A stretch of 6,587 nucleotides of DNA from Nitrosopumilaceae archaeon (lineage in GTDB: Archaea > Thermoproteota > Nitrososphaeria > Nitrososphaerales > Nitrosopumilaceae), in the NCBI GenBank assembly GCA_021296165.1, contig JAGWAW010000117.1:1-6587 (forward strand), read 5' to 3'. Position numbers and translations under genes: made by a program. The notes beneath the pieces were generated by a model that did no database searches, had not been told where the DNA came from, and worked only from the letters and a program-made list of their open reading frames with translations. Below are positions 5,865 to 6,587 of this stretch, one piece after another; within the stretch, counting starts at the first letter, position 1; each line of letters opens with the position of its first letter.

Positions 5865-6464
5865 TCATGCCGCCGGGGCCCGGACCCTGTCGTACTCTTC
5901 CAGTATGGCGGTGAGCACCGTGGACACGGGCAGGTCGTTCATCCTCTTCTTCTCTTCGAGCAGCTTGCGGTATGCGTCCAGCGTTATGTACACCGGAATG
6001 GAGCCGTTGCCCTCCAAAAGGCCCCGGACGTTGTACAGGGCCGTCTCCATACCGCGCTCGGCGGACTTTGCGAACTTTGCCTTGTCCATGATGCTGCCCA
6101 GCGGACCGAAGGGCATCTCGTACTCCACGGTCATGGTGACACGGGTAAGCGAGGGGCCCAGAGACTCAAACTCGTTGGTTATCTGCCATCTCTTGAACGG
6201 GCCGTCTATCTGCTTTGCAGATATCTTCTCGTTGCGATCAAACTGGGTGGTCTCACAGTCCCACTCCAGCCGCTTTCCGTTGAAGTTGCCTATCACGCGG
6301 AAGGTGGTTCCCACACCCATGCCTTCCTTGATGTCCATGGGAACGACGGCCATCCCCACGCCCTCGCTCTTTATCTGGTCGGAGACATGCTCGGGCCGGG
6401 CAAAGTAGGTAAAGACGTTCTCCACGGGAGTCTTTATCTCGATGGATTTTCTGACCGTAGTCAA
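5865..6464 (-). CDS. SRPBCC (START-like) protein with C-terminal ribbon-helix-helix-like segment, 199 aa
   Basis: Residues 1-150 fit the SRPBCC/polyketide-cyclase helix-grip fold, which holds a hydrophobic ligand. An opening strand (RKSIEIKTPVENVFTYFARP, 5-24) is followed by helices, then alternating strands (TTFRVIGNFNGKRLEWDCE, 53-71; SLTRVTMTVEYEMP, 105-118), and closes with a long helix (122-150). Residues 155-194 resemble a ribbon-helix-helix unit: strand IPVYITLD (156-163), helix AYRKLLEEKKRM (164-175), turn NDLPVS (176-181), helix TVLTAILEEYDRV (182-194). Such units occur in CopG/Arc-type DNA-binding proteins and VapB antitoxins. The putative strand lacks the usual basic DNA-contact residues, so it may only dimerise. 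The start is TTG at 6464: an in-frame stop lies upstream, there is no nearby in-frame ATG, and a TATA box sits at the right distance. The ligand is unknown. Confidence 0.85.
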   Translation of the reverse strand: MTTVRKSIEIKTPVENVFTYFARPEHVSDQIKSEGVGMAVVPMDIKEGMGVGTTFRVIGNFNGKRLEWDCETTQFDRNEKISAKQIDGPFKRWQITNEFESLGPSLTRVTMTVEYEMPFGPLGSIMDKAKFAKSAERGMETALYNVRGLLEGNGSIPVYITLDAYRKLLEEKKRMNDLPVSTVLTAILEEYDRVRAPAA

Positions 6465-6488
6465 CGGCGGTGGGTCTAGGGGGTCTTG

Positions 6489-6496
6489 ATTTAAAG
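6489..6496 (-). promoter_or_regulatory. TATA box of the SRPBCC gene
   Basis: CTTTAAAT on the minus strand lies 25-32 nt before the TTG codon at 6464, the spacing expected for a leaderless archaeal transcript. This is the main support for the non-ATG start. The TTTAAA core is palindromic, so it might also support transcription to the right. Confidence 0.6.
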
Positions 6497-6587
6497 CTTA
6501 TGAAGTGCGTAGCCAGTTTCATAATTCGATGGCGTCCCTTATGGGCCCGTTGCCGCGGCCGGGCAGACCCGGCCCGCATCGCGCGCC
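6497..6587. other. Right edge without a supported gene
   Basis: A plus-strand ATG at 6500 opens a frame that stays open to the window end (29 codons). Its Arg/Trp/Cys-rich translation looks unlike a protein start, and the TATA spacing is wrong. I do not call a gene here. Confidence 0.4.

Noticed and set aside
6253..6579. Minus-strand frame of 108 codons reading across the SRPBCC start and promoter
   Set aside because: It reads the SRPBCC gene in the wrong frame and crosses the TATA box at 6489-6496. The translation is Arg-rich and has no family resemblance.

Overview
The window looks archaeal, most likely a GC-rich member of the Nitrososphaerota (Thaumarchaeota); a Cenarchaeum-like marine or sponge-associated lineage is my best guess. 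The grounds are A/T-rich TATA boxes about 25 nt ahead of start codons with essentially no leader, a TATA box 22-29 nt ahead of a tRNA gene, no convincing Shine-Dalgarno sites, AGG/ATA-rich codon use in the thioredoxin-reductase gene, and a free-standing RAM (Lrp/AsnC effector) domain protein. The lineage is an inference; no database search was possible.

Left part (1-1925). A complete tRNA-Lys(CUU) lies on the minus strand at the very edge. About 500 bp without a gene follow, then a plus-strand gene (574-1629) for a zincin-type metallopeptidase with an HELVHH motif, resembling the ArdC / ImmA-IrrE superfamily. This gene sits between two diverged direct copies (about 341-525 and 1753-1925) of a roughly 175-bp non-coding repeat, 1.41 kb apart. 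Each copy ends just before the promoter of the next gene. This is the most accessory-looking part of the window.

Middle part (1964-3175). A two-gene plus-strand operon encodes a 76-aa stand-alone RAM domain protein and, 6 bp later, a 324-aa thioredoxin-reductase-like flavoprotein. The flavoprotein keeps its FAD motifs and redox CxxC but has lost the canonical NADPH-recognition residues. The small RAM protein may sense a metabolite or modulate the reductase.

Right part (3342-6464, minus strand). An SRPBCC (START-like) ligand-pocket protein carries a C-terminal segment resembling a ribbon-helix-helix domain and starts at a leaderless TTG codon. Downstream of it, in the same orientation, is a 799-aa secreted protein made of 14 LVIVD-type repeats. 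This fits two seven-bladed beta-propellers, and two neighbouring repeat pairs are recently duplicated at DNA level. The operon and this gene converge across a 166-bp gap, with a strong stem-loop over the stop codon of the propeller gene.

The most interesting items are the repeat-bracketed metallopeptidase, the SRPBCC/RHH-like fusion, the reductase with a broken NADPH motif paired with a RAM domain, and the 14-repeat exported propeller. I see no CRISPR array, transposase, integrase or rRNA.
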